Assembly (NCBI RefSeq): GCF_029893585.1
Contig: NZ_JARXYX010000033.1
Span: forward strand, 1-64,000
DNA: 64,000 nucleotides
Reading direction: 5' to 3'
Source: Streptomyces sp. LBL
Lineage (GTDB): Bacteria > Actinomycetota > Actinomycetes > Streptomycetales > Streptomycetaceae
Below, one piece after another: positions 17,481-27,536 of the stretch. Positions within the stretch are counted from its first letter, which is position 1, and every line of letters starts with the position of its first letter. Made by a program: the position numbers and the translations under genes. The notes beneath the pieces are model-generated. The model saw nothing but the letters and a program-made list of their open reading frames with translations, searched no databases and had not been told where the DNA came from.

Positions 17481-18239
17481 ATGCCCTACGACCCGTCAGC
17501 CTTCCCGCCCTTTGCCGTCACCGTGGACCTGGTCGTGCTGACCGTGCGCCGCCACGCCCTGTGCGCGCTGACGGTGCGCAGGGGGGAACCGCCGTTCCAG
17601 GGGCGCTGGGCGCTCCCCGGCGGCTTCGTACGGGCCGACGAGGATCTGGCGCAGGCGGCGGCGCGTGAACTGGCCGAGGAGACCGGGCTGCGCGCCCACG
17701 ATCCGTCCGTCCCCGTTCAGGACAACGGTGCCCATCTGGAACAGCTTGCGACCTACGGCGACCCCAAGCGGGACCCCCGGATGCGGGTGGTCAGCGTTGC
17801 GCACCTCGCCCTCGCTCCCGACCTGCCGGCTCCCCGGGCGGGCGGTGACGCCAGCAACGCGCGGTGGGCACCCGTCGAGGAGTTGTTGCAGCAGGGCGGC
17901 TACGGCCGCGACGGCGAACCCGTCGCGCCGCTCGCTTTCGACCACGCCCAGATCCTGGCGGACGGCGTGGAACGAGCCCGCTCGAAGATCGAGTACTCCT
18001 CTCTGGCCACCGCCTTCTGCCCGCCGGAGTTCACGGTCGGCGAGCTGCGCCGTGTCTACGAGGCGGTGTGGGGCGTAGCGCTCGACCCGCGCAACTTCCA
18101 CCGCAAGGTGACCGGCACGCCCGGCTTCCTCGTCCCCACCGGCGGCACGACCACCCGTCAGGGCGGGCGCCCCGCCCAGCTCTTCCGCGCCGGCGGAGCC
18201 ACCCTGCTCAACCCGCCCATGTTGCGCCCCGAGGTGTGA
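17481..18239 (+). CDS. NrtR-like Nudix-domain regulator or Nudix hydrolase
   Basis: A 252-residue protein with an N-terminal Nudix fold and an intact Nudix box, GFVRADEDLAQAAARELAEE followed by TGL, so the metal-binding glutamates of the GX5EX7REUXEEXGU motif are present. The second half (FCPPEFTVGELRRVYEAVWG, DPRNFHRKVTGTPGFLVPTG) matches the winged-helix domain of NrtR proteins. These are ADP-ribose-sensing regulators of NAD metabolism. The intact box means catalytic hydrolysis is also possible. The ATG at 17481 is chosen over the frame start at 17412, because homology begins MPYDPSAFPPFAVTVDLVVL. No NAD biosynthesis gene is adjacent, so targets other than itself would be elsewhere. Confidence 0.82.
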   Translation: MPYDPSAFPPFAVTVDLVVLTVRRHALCALTVRRGEPPFQGRWALPGGFVRADEDLAQAAARELAEETGLRAHDPSVPVQDNGAHLEQLATYGDPKRDPRMRVVSVAHLALAPDLPAPRAGGDASNARWAPVEELLQQGGYGRDGEPVAPLAFDHAQILADGVERARSKIEYSSLATAFCPPEFTVGELRRVYEAVWGVALDPRNFHRKVTGTPGFLVPTGGTTTRQGGRPAQLFRAGGATLLNPPMLRPEV

Positions 18240-18316
18240 CACCGGGGCAGACGAGACGAGCGTCCGACTGCCTTTGCTCCCCCCGCTGAACCGTCCTTCG
18301 TTCCGAATGGCGTACA

Positions 18317-18365
18317 GGCATCCGAAGGCACCGCTCGTCCGCTGCCGTGCAGGCCTTCGGATGCC
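18317..18365 (+). terminator. Hairpin after the NrtR-like gene
   Basis: GGCATCCGAAGGC (18317-18329) and GCCTTCGGATGCC (18353-18365) form a perfect 13-base-pair stem with a 23-base loop, ending near a run of six A. It lies between the Nudix gene and the ABC gene and would separate their transcripts. Confidence 0.55.
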
Positions 18366-18387
18366 CGAAAAAACGGACATAGCACGC

Positions 18388-18393
18388 TATCTT
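18388..18393 (+). promoter_or_regulatory. Candidate -10 element for a leaderless start
   Basis: TATCTT ends seven bases before the GTG at 18401. It overlaps the alternative TTG start at 18392, which argues for 18401 as the true start of the ABC transporter gene. Confidence 0.4.
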
Positions 18394-18400
18394 GCTTCAG

Positions 18401-20275
18401 GTGATCCAGGCCTTCGGACTGACCAGTAACTCCCGCAAGCACTGCCCGCCCGCGGTCGACGACCTCACCTTCGAAGCGCGCGCAGGCTGTGCCACCGCCC
18501 TCCTCGGAGCGGAGGGCGCGGGCAAGACGACCACGCTCAGGCTGATGCTCGAATTTCAACAGGGCCGTGGCATCACCTACTTCCGAGGTCGTCCCCTGCA
18601 TCGCATCGCCCACCCGTCGCGCGAGGTCGGCGTTCTGCTGGGCGACGTGCCGGGCCATCCCGCCCGTACCGTGCGCGGTCATCTGCGCATGCTGTGCGCC
18701 GCTGCGGGCGTCTCGGTCCGGCGGGCCGACGAAGTCCTCGAAGTGGTAGGCCTCGTCAGCCTGCGCGACGAACGGCTCGGCACCCTCTCACGCGGCATGG
18801 ACCGCCGCCTCGGCCTGGCCTGCGCGCTGCTTCCGGGCCCCCACACACTCGTGCTGGACGATCCCGCCGACGGACTCTCCCCCCGCGAGTGTCACTGGCT
18901 GCACGGCATGCTGCGATCCCACGCCACCCAGGGGGGCACGGTCCTGTTCACCACCGCGGACCCCAAGGAAGCCGCGCGCACCGCCGACCGGGTGGTCACC
19001 CTGGACAAGGGCAGGCTCGTGGCCGACCAGGACGTCACGGACTTCGCCCGCACCCGGCTGCGCCCCCGCGTCGCCGTCCGTACCCCCCACGCCGTTCGCC
19101 TCGCTGCCCTGATCACCAAGGAAGCCCGCACCACCCAGCGCTCCGTCGAGGTCGTACGGGAGGGCGGCAATCGACTGTCCGTGTACGGCAGTACGTGCGC
19201 CGACGTCGGTGAAGCCGCCTTCCGGCACGGCGTCCTCGTCCACCAACTCGCAGACGAGACCGGGGACATGGGACCGGAGGCGGGACCGCTCCTCTCGGAG
19301 GCCCGGTACGCGCCCGAGGGGACACAGCCGGACGCAAGGGAATCGGAATCCACCGGGAGCGCTGCTCCCGCGGTCGGCAGCGCCGAGCCGCCCGTCGCCG
19401 TGATCGAGGGGGAGGGGCCCGTCCAGGCAAGCGCACGCGCCGCCGAAGAGCTCAAGGCCGCCGATCCACTGTCGCCCCTCCCGCCTCCCATTTCCGTCCG
19501 CTCCGCACCCAGCCCGATGCGCCCGCTGCGCTACGAACTGCGCCGCGCCGCCGGAATCGGTACCGGGTTCCTCACCGGGGCCGCAGTCCTTGTCACCTCC
19601 GCCCTCACCGCCGTACTTCTGGCCCGTTTCGGACACACTCCGCAGCCGCGCCTGCTGGCCGCGTGGCCGCGGGAGCTTCCGCTGCCGCCCGCGGCCCTCG
19701 GTGCGGGACTCCTCGGGGCGCTCGCCTTCGGCGACGAGTTCCGGCATCCCGCCCTGGCAGCGGACCGCGGCACCGTGCCCCGCCGGCTGGGGCTGCTTGC
19801 CGCGAAACTCGTCGTCACCGCGGCCACCGCGCTGCTGCTGGCCTTTCTCACGGTGGGCTGCGACGCTGAAGTGCTCTATCTCGTCTACGGACGGGAGCTG
19901 GCGGATGTTCCCGCCGACTGGCTTTCCCTGGGCGCCAGTTGGATCGGACTCGTTGTCGGATGCGCCTGGGCGGGCGTGCTTGCCGCCGGCGTCTCCCGGT
20001 CCACCACGGCCGGGCTCGCCGCGGTGGTGGCCGTACCCGTCGTCGTCGTACCACTCGTACAAAAGGCCTTGGAGGGGCCGTCCGTGCGGGTCGTGGCAGG
20101 GTTTTCCACCCGGCTGCGCGAGGTGTTCCTGCTGCAGTGGCCGTTCGGTGGAGAGCGTTATGTGTCCGCTGTCGCGCGGGTGCTCGTCCAACCCGTCGGG
20201 AGCGCGCTGACATTGTCGCTCAGCGCCCTGCTCTGCGCATATCTGCTCACGACCCTGCGCAGCAGGGTCCGCTGA
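18401..20275 (+). CDS. ABC transporter, ATPase and permease in one chain
   Basis: About 624 residues. The N-terminal third is an ABC ATPase: Walker A reads GAEGAGKTTTL (~37-47), the signature is the altered LSRGMDRRL instead of LSGGQ, and Walker B reads LVLDDPADGLSP with Asp in the usual catalytic Glu position. A linker of about 100 Pro/Glu-rich residues follows, then a C-terminal membrane part of about six helices (TGAAVLVTSALTAVLLARFG, LGLLAAKLVVTAATALLLAF, AAVVAVPVVVVPLVQKALEG). The degenerate ATPase motifs suggest weak or unusual hydrolysis. Substrate unknown. It stands directly upstream of the sporulation regulator gene in the same direction. The frame can also start at a TTG at 18392. 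Confidence 0.75.
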   Translation: MIQAFGLTSNSRKHCPPAVDDLTFEARAGCATALLGAEGAGKTTTLRLMLEFQQGRGITYFRGRPLHRIAHPSREVGVLLGDVPGHPARTVRGHLRMLCAAAGVSVRRADEVLEVVGLVSLRDERLGTLSRGMDRRLGLACALLPGPHTLVLDDPADGLSPRECHWLHGMLRSHATQGGTVLFTTADPKEAARTADRVVTLDKGRLVADQDVTDFARTRLRPRVAVRTPHAVRLAALITKEARTTQRSVEVVREGGNRLSVYGSTCADVGEAAFRHGVLVHQLADETGDMGPEAGPLLSEARYAPEGTQPDARESESTGSAAPAVGSAEPPVAVIEGEGPVQASARAAEELKAADPLSPLPPPISVRSAPSPMRPLRYELRRAAGIGTGFLTGAAVLVTSALTAVLLARFGHTPQPRLLAAWPRELPLPPAALGAGLLGALAFGDEFRHPALAADRGTVPRRLGLLAAKLVVTAATALLLAFLTVGCDAEVLYLVYGRELADVPADWLSLGASWIGLVVGCAWAGVLAAGVSRSTTAGLAAVVAVPVVVVPLVQKALEGPSVRVVAGFSTRLREVFLLQWPFGGERYVSAVARVLVQPVGSALTLSLSALLCAYLLTTLRSRVR

Positions 20276-20337
20276 CGACCGCCCGCGCCCTTCCGGTCTC
20301 GACCTGCGCACAACTTCCCGGAGAAAGCCCATTTCTT

Positions 20338-20345
20338 TCCGATAA
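20338..20345 (+). promoter_or_regulatory. WhiG-type -10 candidate upstream of whiH
   Basis: TCCGATAA differs at one base from GCCGATAA, the -10 consensus of the sporulation sigma factor WhiG. A good TAAA -35 is not visible at the expected 15-base spacing (a GAAA is closer, at 20323). It lies about 93 bases upstream of the GTG start. whiH is known to depend on WhiG in Streptomyces, which supports the reading. Confidence 0.45.
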
Positions 20346-20437
20346 GGCGTCAATTGCGACGGGGTGAGCGATCACCCTTTCGTGTGCTTTTCACCAAAGA
20401 CCTCAAGGGAGTTGGGGTCAACGCCGACAAAGGATCC

Positions 20438-21325
20438 GTGAGTACCCTTGCGCACACCATGATGACCGCCGCCCGCGCCGCAGACTCCGGCCTCGCCGGC
20501 CCGGGCGAACTCGACCGCTACCCCTACGCGGAGGCCACTGCGGTCGACCGTGTCGGAGTCACCTCCTGGGGCGGCGCGGACCCGGAGCTGGGCCGTGTGG
20601 GCCGACGTGCCGCCGGCAGCCGGGGACGCGGACTGCATGGCCAACTCGTCCAGCAACTCGGCCAGATGATCGTTTCCGGAGACCTGGGCGCGGACCGCCC
20701 ATTGGTGCCCGAGGAGATCGGCCAGCGTTTCGAGGTCTCCCGCACCGTCGTCCGCGAGTCGCTCCGGGTCCTGGAGGCCAAGGGCCTGGTCAGTGCCCGC
20801 CCGAACGTCGGCACGCGCGTGCGTCCCGTCAGTGACTGGAACCTCCTTGATCCGGACATCATCGAGTGGCGGGCCTTCGGCCCGCAGCGTGACAACCAGC
20901 GCCGAGAGCTGAGCGAACTGCGCTGGACGATCGAGCCGCTCGCTGCTCGGCTCGCCGCGGGGCATGGGCGTGAGGACGTCCAGCAGCGGATCACCGACAT
21001 GGTCGAGATCATGGGCCGCACGATGGCTCAGGGTGACGCACTCACCTTTTCCCGCGCCGACGCGGAGTTCCACTCTCTGCTCATCCAGGTCGCGGGCAAC
21101 CGCATGCTGGAGCACCTTTCCGGGATCGTGTCGGCCGCCCTTCAGGTCTCCGGCGGCCCGGTCGCCGGTTGCGACCGGCCGACCGAGGCGTCGCTGGCGC
21201 ACCACGGCCGGATCGCTGACGCCCTCGCCGCCGGCGACGGCACGGCGGCCGAGACGGCCATGCGTCAACTGCTCACCGTCCACCCAGAGGTGGAGCGCGT
21301 GGTGCCCGCGCCGCGCGAGCACTGA
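20438..21325 (+). CDS. whiH: Sporulation regulator WhiH-like, GntR/FadR family
   Basis: A 295-residue GntR-family regulator. The winged helix (LHGQLVQQLGQMIVSGDLGA, EEIGQRFEVSRTVVRESLRV, LEAKGLVSARPNVGTRVRPV) lies at about residues 65-140. The FCD-type helical effector domain follows, with possible metal-ligand His/Asp residues in SRADAEFHSLLIQVAGN and LAHHGRIADALAAGDG. The protein and its position immediately before hrdB match WhiH, which acts late in aerial hyphae to allow sporulation septation. The GTG at 20438 is preferred because AAAGGA precedes it and the next residues, S-T-L-A-H-T-M-M, fit my recollection of WhiH; the frame stays open to 20354. A WhiG-like promoter lies upstream. Confidence 0.8.
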   Translation: MSTLAHTMMTAARAADSGLAGPGELDRYPYAEATAVDRVGVTSWGGADPELGRVGRRAAGSRGRGLHGQLVQQLGQMIVSGDLGADRPLVPEEIGQRFEVSRTVVRESLRVLEAKGLVSARPNVGTRVRPVSDWNLLDPDIIEWRAFGPQRDNQRRELSELRWTIEPLAARLAAGHGREDVQQRITDMVEIMGRTMAQGDALTFSRADAEFHSLLIQVAGNRMLEHLSGIVSAALQVSGGPVAGCDRPTEASLAHHGRIADALAAGDGTAAETAMRQLLTVHPEVERVVPAPREH

Positions 21326-21560
21326 CCGCGCACCACGGGCGGTGCGGCCAGGAATACCGCCCCCTCCTGGGGCATCGCCTGGTCGGCGAACCGCTCCCGT
21401 CGGGCCCCGCAGAATCTTCAGGGATCCTGCGGGGTCCGACGGCACGACGCGTCGGCGGGCCCGTCGTCGCGTGCAGGTCGCAGCCATGGTTGGCCACCTT
21501 TGCCTGTATTTGACCGCTTTGATCGCTTACGGGGTGTGACTCGGGCCACGCAGATTGGGC

Positions 21561-21587
21561 GTAACGCTCGCGGGAACAGCGCGATGA
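21561..21587 (+). promoter_or_regulatory. hrdB promoter of ECF (ShbA) type
   Basis: GTAACGC at 21561-21567 and CGATGA at 21582-21587 are spaced like an ECF-sigma promoter (16 bases from GTAAC to CGATGA). In Streptomyces griseus hrdB is transcribed mainly by the ECF sigma factor ShbA from a promoter with these two elements, as far as I recall. The predicted start near 21593 leaves a leader of about 158 bases before hrdB. Confidence 0.55.
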
Positions 21588-21750
21588 CCTAAGAGGTGAC
21601 AGCCGCGGAGGGAATACGGACGCCGTTCAAGGCGCTGTGCATCTTCCCGGCCCCCGCCCGCACCGTCGGTCCATCCCCAGGCCGGTGGTCGGCTCCTGTC
21701 CGCCGTGGACGGGGCCGGAAGCCGTTTTCCAACGTTCCGAGAGGTTGTTC

Positions 21751-23274
21751 GTGTCGGCCAGCACATCCCGTACGCTCCCGCCGGAGATCGCCGAGTCCGT
21801 CTCTGTCATGGCGCTCATTGAGCGGGGAAAGGCTGAGGGGCAGATCGCCGGCGATGACGTGCGTCGGGCCTTCGAAGCTGACCAGATTCCGGCCACTCAG
21901 TGGAAGAACGTACTGCGCAGCCTCAACCAGATCCTCGAGGAAGAGGGTGTGACGCTGATGGTCAGTGCCGCGGAGCCCAAGCGCACCCGAAAGAGCGTCG
22001 CAGCGAAGAGTCCGGCCAAGCGCACCGCTACCAAGACGGTCGCGGCGAAGACGGTGACCACCAAGAAGGCCACCGCCACCGCCACGCCTGCGGAGTCCGC
22101 CGTCGAGGACGAGACGCTCGCCAAGAAGGCCGCCGCCAAGAAGGCGACGCCCGCCAAGAAGACGGCCGTGAAGAAGACTGTCGCTACCAAGAAGACAGCG
22201 GCCAAGAAGACGACCGCCAAGAAGGACGACGCGGAGCTGGTCGAGGAAGAGGCCGTCGAGGAGGCCAAGCCCGGCGAGGAGGCCGAGGGTACCGAGAGTG
22301 CCGGTTTCGTGCTCTCCGACGAGGACGAGGACGACGCGCCCGCTCAGCAGGTCGCCGCCGCCGGTGCCACCGCGGACCCGGTCAAGGACTACCTCAAGCA
22401 GATCGGCAAGGTCCCGCTGCTCAACGCGGAGCAGGAGGTTGAGCTCGCGAAGCGCATCGAGGCCGGTCTCTTCGCCGAGGACAAGCTGGCCAATGCCGAC
22501 AAGCTGGCGCCGAAGCTCAAGCGCGAGCTGGAGATCATCGCCGAGGACGGCCGCCGTGCCAAGAACCACCTCCTGGAGGCCAACCTCCGACTGGTGGTCT
22601 CCCTGGCCAAGCGTTACACCGGCCGCGGCATGCTCTTCCTGGACCTTATCCAGGAGGGCAACCTCGGTCTGATCCGCGCGGTCGAGAAGTTCGACTACAC
22701 CAAGGGCTACAAGTTCTCCACGTACGCCACCTGGTGGATCCGTCAGGCGATCACCCGTGCCATGGCCGACCAGGCCCGCACCATCCGTATCCCGGTGCAC
22801 ATGGTCGAGGTCATCAACAAGCTCGCGCGCGTGCAGCGTCAGATGCTCCAGGACCTGGGCCGCGAGCCCACTCCGGAGGAGCTGGCCAAGGAACTCGACA
22901 TGACCCCCGAGAAGGTCATCGAGGTCCAGAAGTACGGCCGCGAGCCCATCTCGCTGCACACTCCGCTGGGCGAGGACGGCGACAGTGAGTTCGGTGACCT
23001 CATCGAGGACTCCGAGGCCGTCGTCCCGGCCGACGCGGTCAGCTTCACGCTCCTGCAGGAGCAGCTGCACTCCGTCCTCGACACCCTGTCCGAGCGCGAG
23101 GCGGGTGTCGTCTCGATGCGCTTCGGTCTCACCGACGGTCAGCCGAAGACCCTGGACGAGATCGGCAAGGTGTACGGCGTCACGCGTGAGCGCATCCGCC
23201 AGATCGAGTCCAAGACCATGTCGAAGCTGCGCCACCCGTCGCGTTCCCAGGTGCTGCGCGACTATCTCGACTAG
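21751..23274 (+). CDS. hrdB: RNA polymerase principal sigma factor HrdB
   Basis: A 507-residue primary sigma factor. After the region 1.1-like start (S-A-S-T-S-R-T-L-P-P-E-I) comes a Lys/Ala/Thr-rich stretch at about residues 85-190, typical of HrdB, and an acidic segment. Region 1.2 begins near DPVKDYLKQIGKVPLL. Region 2 has NLRLVVSLAKRYTGRGMLFL, DLIQEGNLGLIRAVEKFDY and KFSTYATWWIRQAITRAM. Region 4 has LSEREAGVVSMRFGL and the helix-turn-helix GVTRERIRQIESKTMSKLR. It directs housekeeping transcription. The GTG at 21751 is chosen because the conserved N-terminus begins there; the frame is open further upstream to 21637. GAGAGG stands before it. Confidence 0.97.
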   Translation: MSASTSRTLPPEIAESVSVMALIERGKAEGQIAGDDVRRAFEADQIPATQWKNVLRSLNQILEEEGVTLMVSAAEPKRTRKSVAAKSPAKRTATKTVAAKTVTTKKATATATPAESAVEDETLAKKAAAKKATPAKKTAVKKTVATKKTAAKKTTAKKDDAELVEEEAVEEAKPGEEAEGTESAGFVLSDEDEDDAPAQQVAAAGATADPVKDYLKQIGKVPLLNAEQEVELAKRIEAGLFAEDKLANADKLAPKLKRELEIIAEDGRRAKNHLLEANLRLVVSLAKRYTGRGMLFLDLIQEGNLGLIRAVEKFDYTKGYKFSTYATWWIRQAITRAMADQARTIRIPVHMVEVINKLARVQRQMLQDLGREPTPEELAKELDMTPEKVIEVQKYGREPISLHTPLGEDGDSEFGDLIEDSEAVVPADAVSFTLLQEQLHSVLDTLSEREAGVVSMRFGLTDGQPKTLDEIGKVYGVTRERIRQIESKTMSKLRHPSRSQVLRDYLD

Positions 23275-23294
23275 GTCGCGGTCGTACGACGTCG

Positions 23295-23328
23295 AAGGTC
23301 CGGCCCCCACCGCGGGGGACCGGGCCTT
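23295..23328 (+). terminator. Terminator after hrdB
   Basis: AAGGTCCGGCCCCC and GGGGGACCGGGCCTT form a long imperfect stem around a short loop, 20 bases after the hrdB stop codon. It would end hrdB transcription before the protease gene. Confidence 0.6.
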
Positions 23329-23422
23329 CGCTGTGCCGCGCGACTGCCTGGTCCGTGCTGCGGGGAACGGTGCCGTGTATGACTCTGGGTGTCTGTTCAA
23401 CCTCCCGGAGTGAGGAACACGC

Positions 23423-24298
23423 ATGCGAAATCGTATGGCCCGGGCAGTGACCCGGCCGTTGGTGCTGGCGACCGCCGCAGTTACCCTGTCGCTCGCCTCC
23501 GCCGCCCCTGTGGGCGCCGACAGCATCGTCGTCGGAGGTTTCCCGGTCGACGTGTCCGAGAGTCCGTGGGTGGTGGCGCTGTCCAGTCGTGACCGGTTCG
23601 GGGGTGCACGCGCGGGGCAGTTCTGCGGCGGTGTGGCCGTCGACCGGTCCACCGTGCTCACCGCGGCCCACTGTCTGGGCGAGGACGTCCTCGGCGGTAC
23701 ACCGGACAGCGTGCGCGACTTCAAGGTCATCGCGGGCCGTACCGACCTCCTCTCGAACGAGGGGCAGGAGGTCTCCGTACGCGATACCTGGGTGAACCCG
23801 AACTACAACGATATGAGCAACTCCGGGGACTTCGCTGTGCTCACCCTTGCCGAGCCGCTGCCCCAGGGCTCGGTCCTCGCCATGGCGGCGGCCGGCGATA
23901 CGGCGTACGAACCGGGAACGACAGCCGTGGTGTACGGCTGGGGTGACGCCACCGGCGGCGGGGACTATGAGCACAGCCTGCGGGCCACCCAGGTGCATGT
24001 GCTGTCTGACGCGCTGTGCGAGCAGGCCTACCCCGGCGCTACCGGCGGTAGGTACCTCTCCGACACCATGCTGTGCGCGGGGGAGGAGGTAGGCGGCCGC
24101 GATGCCTGTCAGGGGGACAGCGGGGGGCCGCTGGTCGCCCGGGGGAAGGTGATCGGGCTCGTGTCCTGGGGGAGCGGCTGTGGCCGCGCTGGGAGCCCTG
24201 GCGTCTATACGCGGGTGTCCGACGCCCTGAGGGTGCTGGGCTGGGGTCGCAGTGCTGCCGGCACTGGAGGCCATGGAACGGCGTCCGGCGCCGGCTGA
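23423..24298 (+). CDS. Secreted trypsin-like serine protease
   Basis: A 291-residue S1-family protease. A signal peptide with Arg residues, a hydrophobic core (LVLATAAVTLSLASAAPVGA) and an Ala-x-Ala-like exit leads to a short propeptide and the mature N-terminus IVVGGFPVDVSESPWVVAL. The catalytic triad is visible: His in VLTAAHC, Asp in SGDFAVLTLAEP, Ser in DACQGDSGGPLV. The residue six before the Ser is Asp, giving trypsin-like preference for Arg/Lys. Disulfide cysteines fit the fold. It acts outside the cell. GTGAGGAAC before the ATG at 23423 supports the start. The ~20 C-terminal residues are Gly/Ala-rich and probably disordered. Confidence 0.92.
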   Translation: MRNRMARAVTRPLVLATAAVTLSLASAAPVGADSIVVGGFPVDVSESPWVVALSSRDRFGGARAGQFCGGVAVDRSTVLTAAHCLGEDVLGGTPDSVRDFKVIAGRTDLLSNEGQEVSVRDTWVNPNYNDMSNSGDFAVLTLAEPLPQGSVLAMAAAGDTAYEPGTTAVVYGWGDATGGGDYEHSLRATQVHVLSDALCEQAYPGATGGRYLSDTMLCAGEEVGGRDACQGDSGGPLVARGKVIGLVSWGSGCGRAGSPGVYTRVSDALRVLGWGRSAAGTGGHGTASGAG

Positions 24299-24317
24299 GA
24301 GCGCGCCTGGTGCAAGC

Positions 24318-24355
24318 ACGGGCGGGTGCCCCTCTGAGGAGGGGCACCCGCCCGT
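24318..24355. terminator. Strong bidirectional terminator
   Basis: ACGGGCGGGTGCCCCTC (24318-24334) and its exact reverse complement (24339-24355) form a perfect 17-base-pair stem with loop TGAG. It lies between the protease gene and the convergent DUF7455 gene and would stop transcription from both sides. Confidence 0.85.
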
Positions 24356-24398
24356 CAACCGGCCTGTGCCGGAGCTGGCTCGTCGTGGGACGCGAGTA

Positions 24399-24629
24399 TC
24401 AGCGCTCTTCTTCGGAGGCGGATTCGGGAGCGGCCGTCAGTCGCTCCGTCTCGTCCTGTATCTCAGCGGCGATCTTCTTGAGTTCCGGCTCGAACTTGCG
24501 GCCATGGTGGGCGCAGAAGAGCAGTTCTCCGCCGCTCAGCAGGACGACGCGCAGGTATGCCTGAGCGCCGCAGCGGTCGCACCGATCGGCGGCCGTCAGT
24601 GGGCTCGCGGGGGTCAGAACAGTAGTCAC
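24399..24629 (-). CDS. DUF7455 family small protein
   Basis: A 76-residue protein with a cysteine/histidine pattern typical of DUF7455: ADRCDRCGAQAYLRVVLL followed by LLFCAHHGRKFEPELKKIAA. CxxC plus CxHH suggests one bound metal, probably zinc. The C-terminal part is a charged helix. No function is known. It is convergent with the protease gene and divergent from parE, in a position conserved near hrdB in Streptomyces. The ATG at 24629 is preceded by AGAGAAGAGGCGACG, a good ribosome binding site. Confidence 0.88.
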   Translation of the reverse strand: MTTVLTPASPLTAADRCDRCGAQAYLRVVLLSGGELLFCAHHGRKFEPELKKIAAEIQDETERLTAAPESASEEER

Positions 24630-25068
24630 GTCGCCTCTTCTCTAGCTCGACGAGCTGTCGTACCAGGGTCAACATCCAACCAGCCCGAAAACGTTCCCGC
24701 TCGTGGCTTTTCCTGGAAAAAATCTCTCCGGGCGGCTGTCTGTTGCCGGTTGGCGGCGAATGTGCCGTATTGCGTGTCTTCGTGTCTTACGGGTTCGCAC
24801 TGTCGGTCGGGGTCGGTCCTCCCGGCTGGATTGCCGGTTGTTCATGAGGACGTGCCCGGAGCCTAAATGGTTCATGCCTGGAAGGGAACGTGATATGTAC
24901 TTCACTCCATCGAGGGATCGAACAAGCATACGACCGTGGACTAGTGTGAGTTCAGATGAGGGTGGCGTTACATCGGCTCTACCAGGCCTCGGTACTCTCT
25001 GAGCGGCGACCGAAGCCGTGCCCTTACCCAGAAGGGCCCCACCTGAAATTCAGCGAGGAGCGAACCGC
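24630..25068. other. Intergenic control region of parE and the DUF7455 gene
   Basis: About 440 bases between divergent genes. I see no gene. TCGAACAAGCATACGA at 24918-24933 resembles half of a LexA box but matches only 10 of 12 fixed positions. Promoters for both genes must lie here, but I cannot place them with confidence. Confidence 0.5.
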
Positions 25069-27192
<2,124 letters not shown>

Positions 27193-27536
27193 CCGCATCG
27201 CTTGGCCCTGGGGGAGCGGGCGGGTGTGGCGTCGGGTCGGCTTGGGTGGGTTGGTTCAGTAGGCCCGTCGGCGGAAAGCGGCGCCGGCCCAGTCGGCGAG
27301 GTGGTGGGGGCGGACAGGCGACGGATGCTCGGCGCCGGACAGGTGGTGTGGGCCCGGTCGTCTGATGTCCGGGTTGTCGGGCCAGGGGCTCTCCACCCAC
27401 GGGTGGACGTGCCGGTGGCGGGGATCCACCCATGATCCACCCCGGCTCCGATCTCCCGACCCGTTGATTTCCGTAGCGTCGAAGGCGTCGGCAGCGCTCG
27501 CTGTCCATCTCGCCCTTCTTCGCTACGGAGGCTGTG
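27193..27536. other. Intergenic stretch downstream of parE
   Basis: About 340 bases, G/T-rich on the plus strand between 27210 and 27310. I see no gene and no obvious terminator. The promoter of the following membrane-protein/two-component unit probably lies near 27460-27500. Confidence 0.4.

Noticed and set aside
21589..23730. 713-codon minus-strand frame across hrdB
   Set aside because: Antisense to the sigma factor gene. Its Leu/Gly/Arg repeats mirror the Lys/Ala codons of HrdB, so it is a shadow.
24918..24933. TCGAACAAGCATACGA as a LexA box before parE
   Set aside because: Only one half matches well (10 of 12 fixed bases overall), and parE is not a known SOS gene. Kept only as a note.
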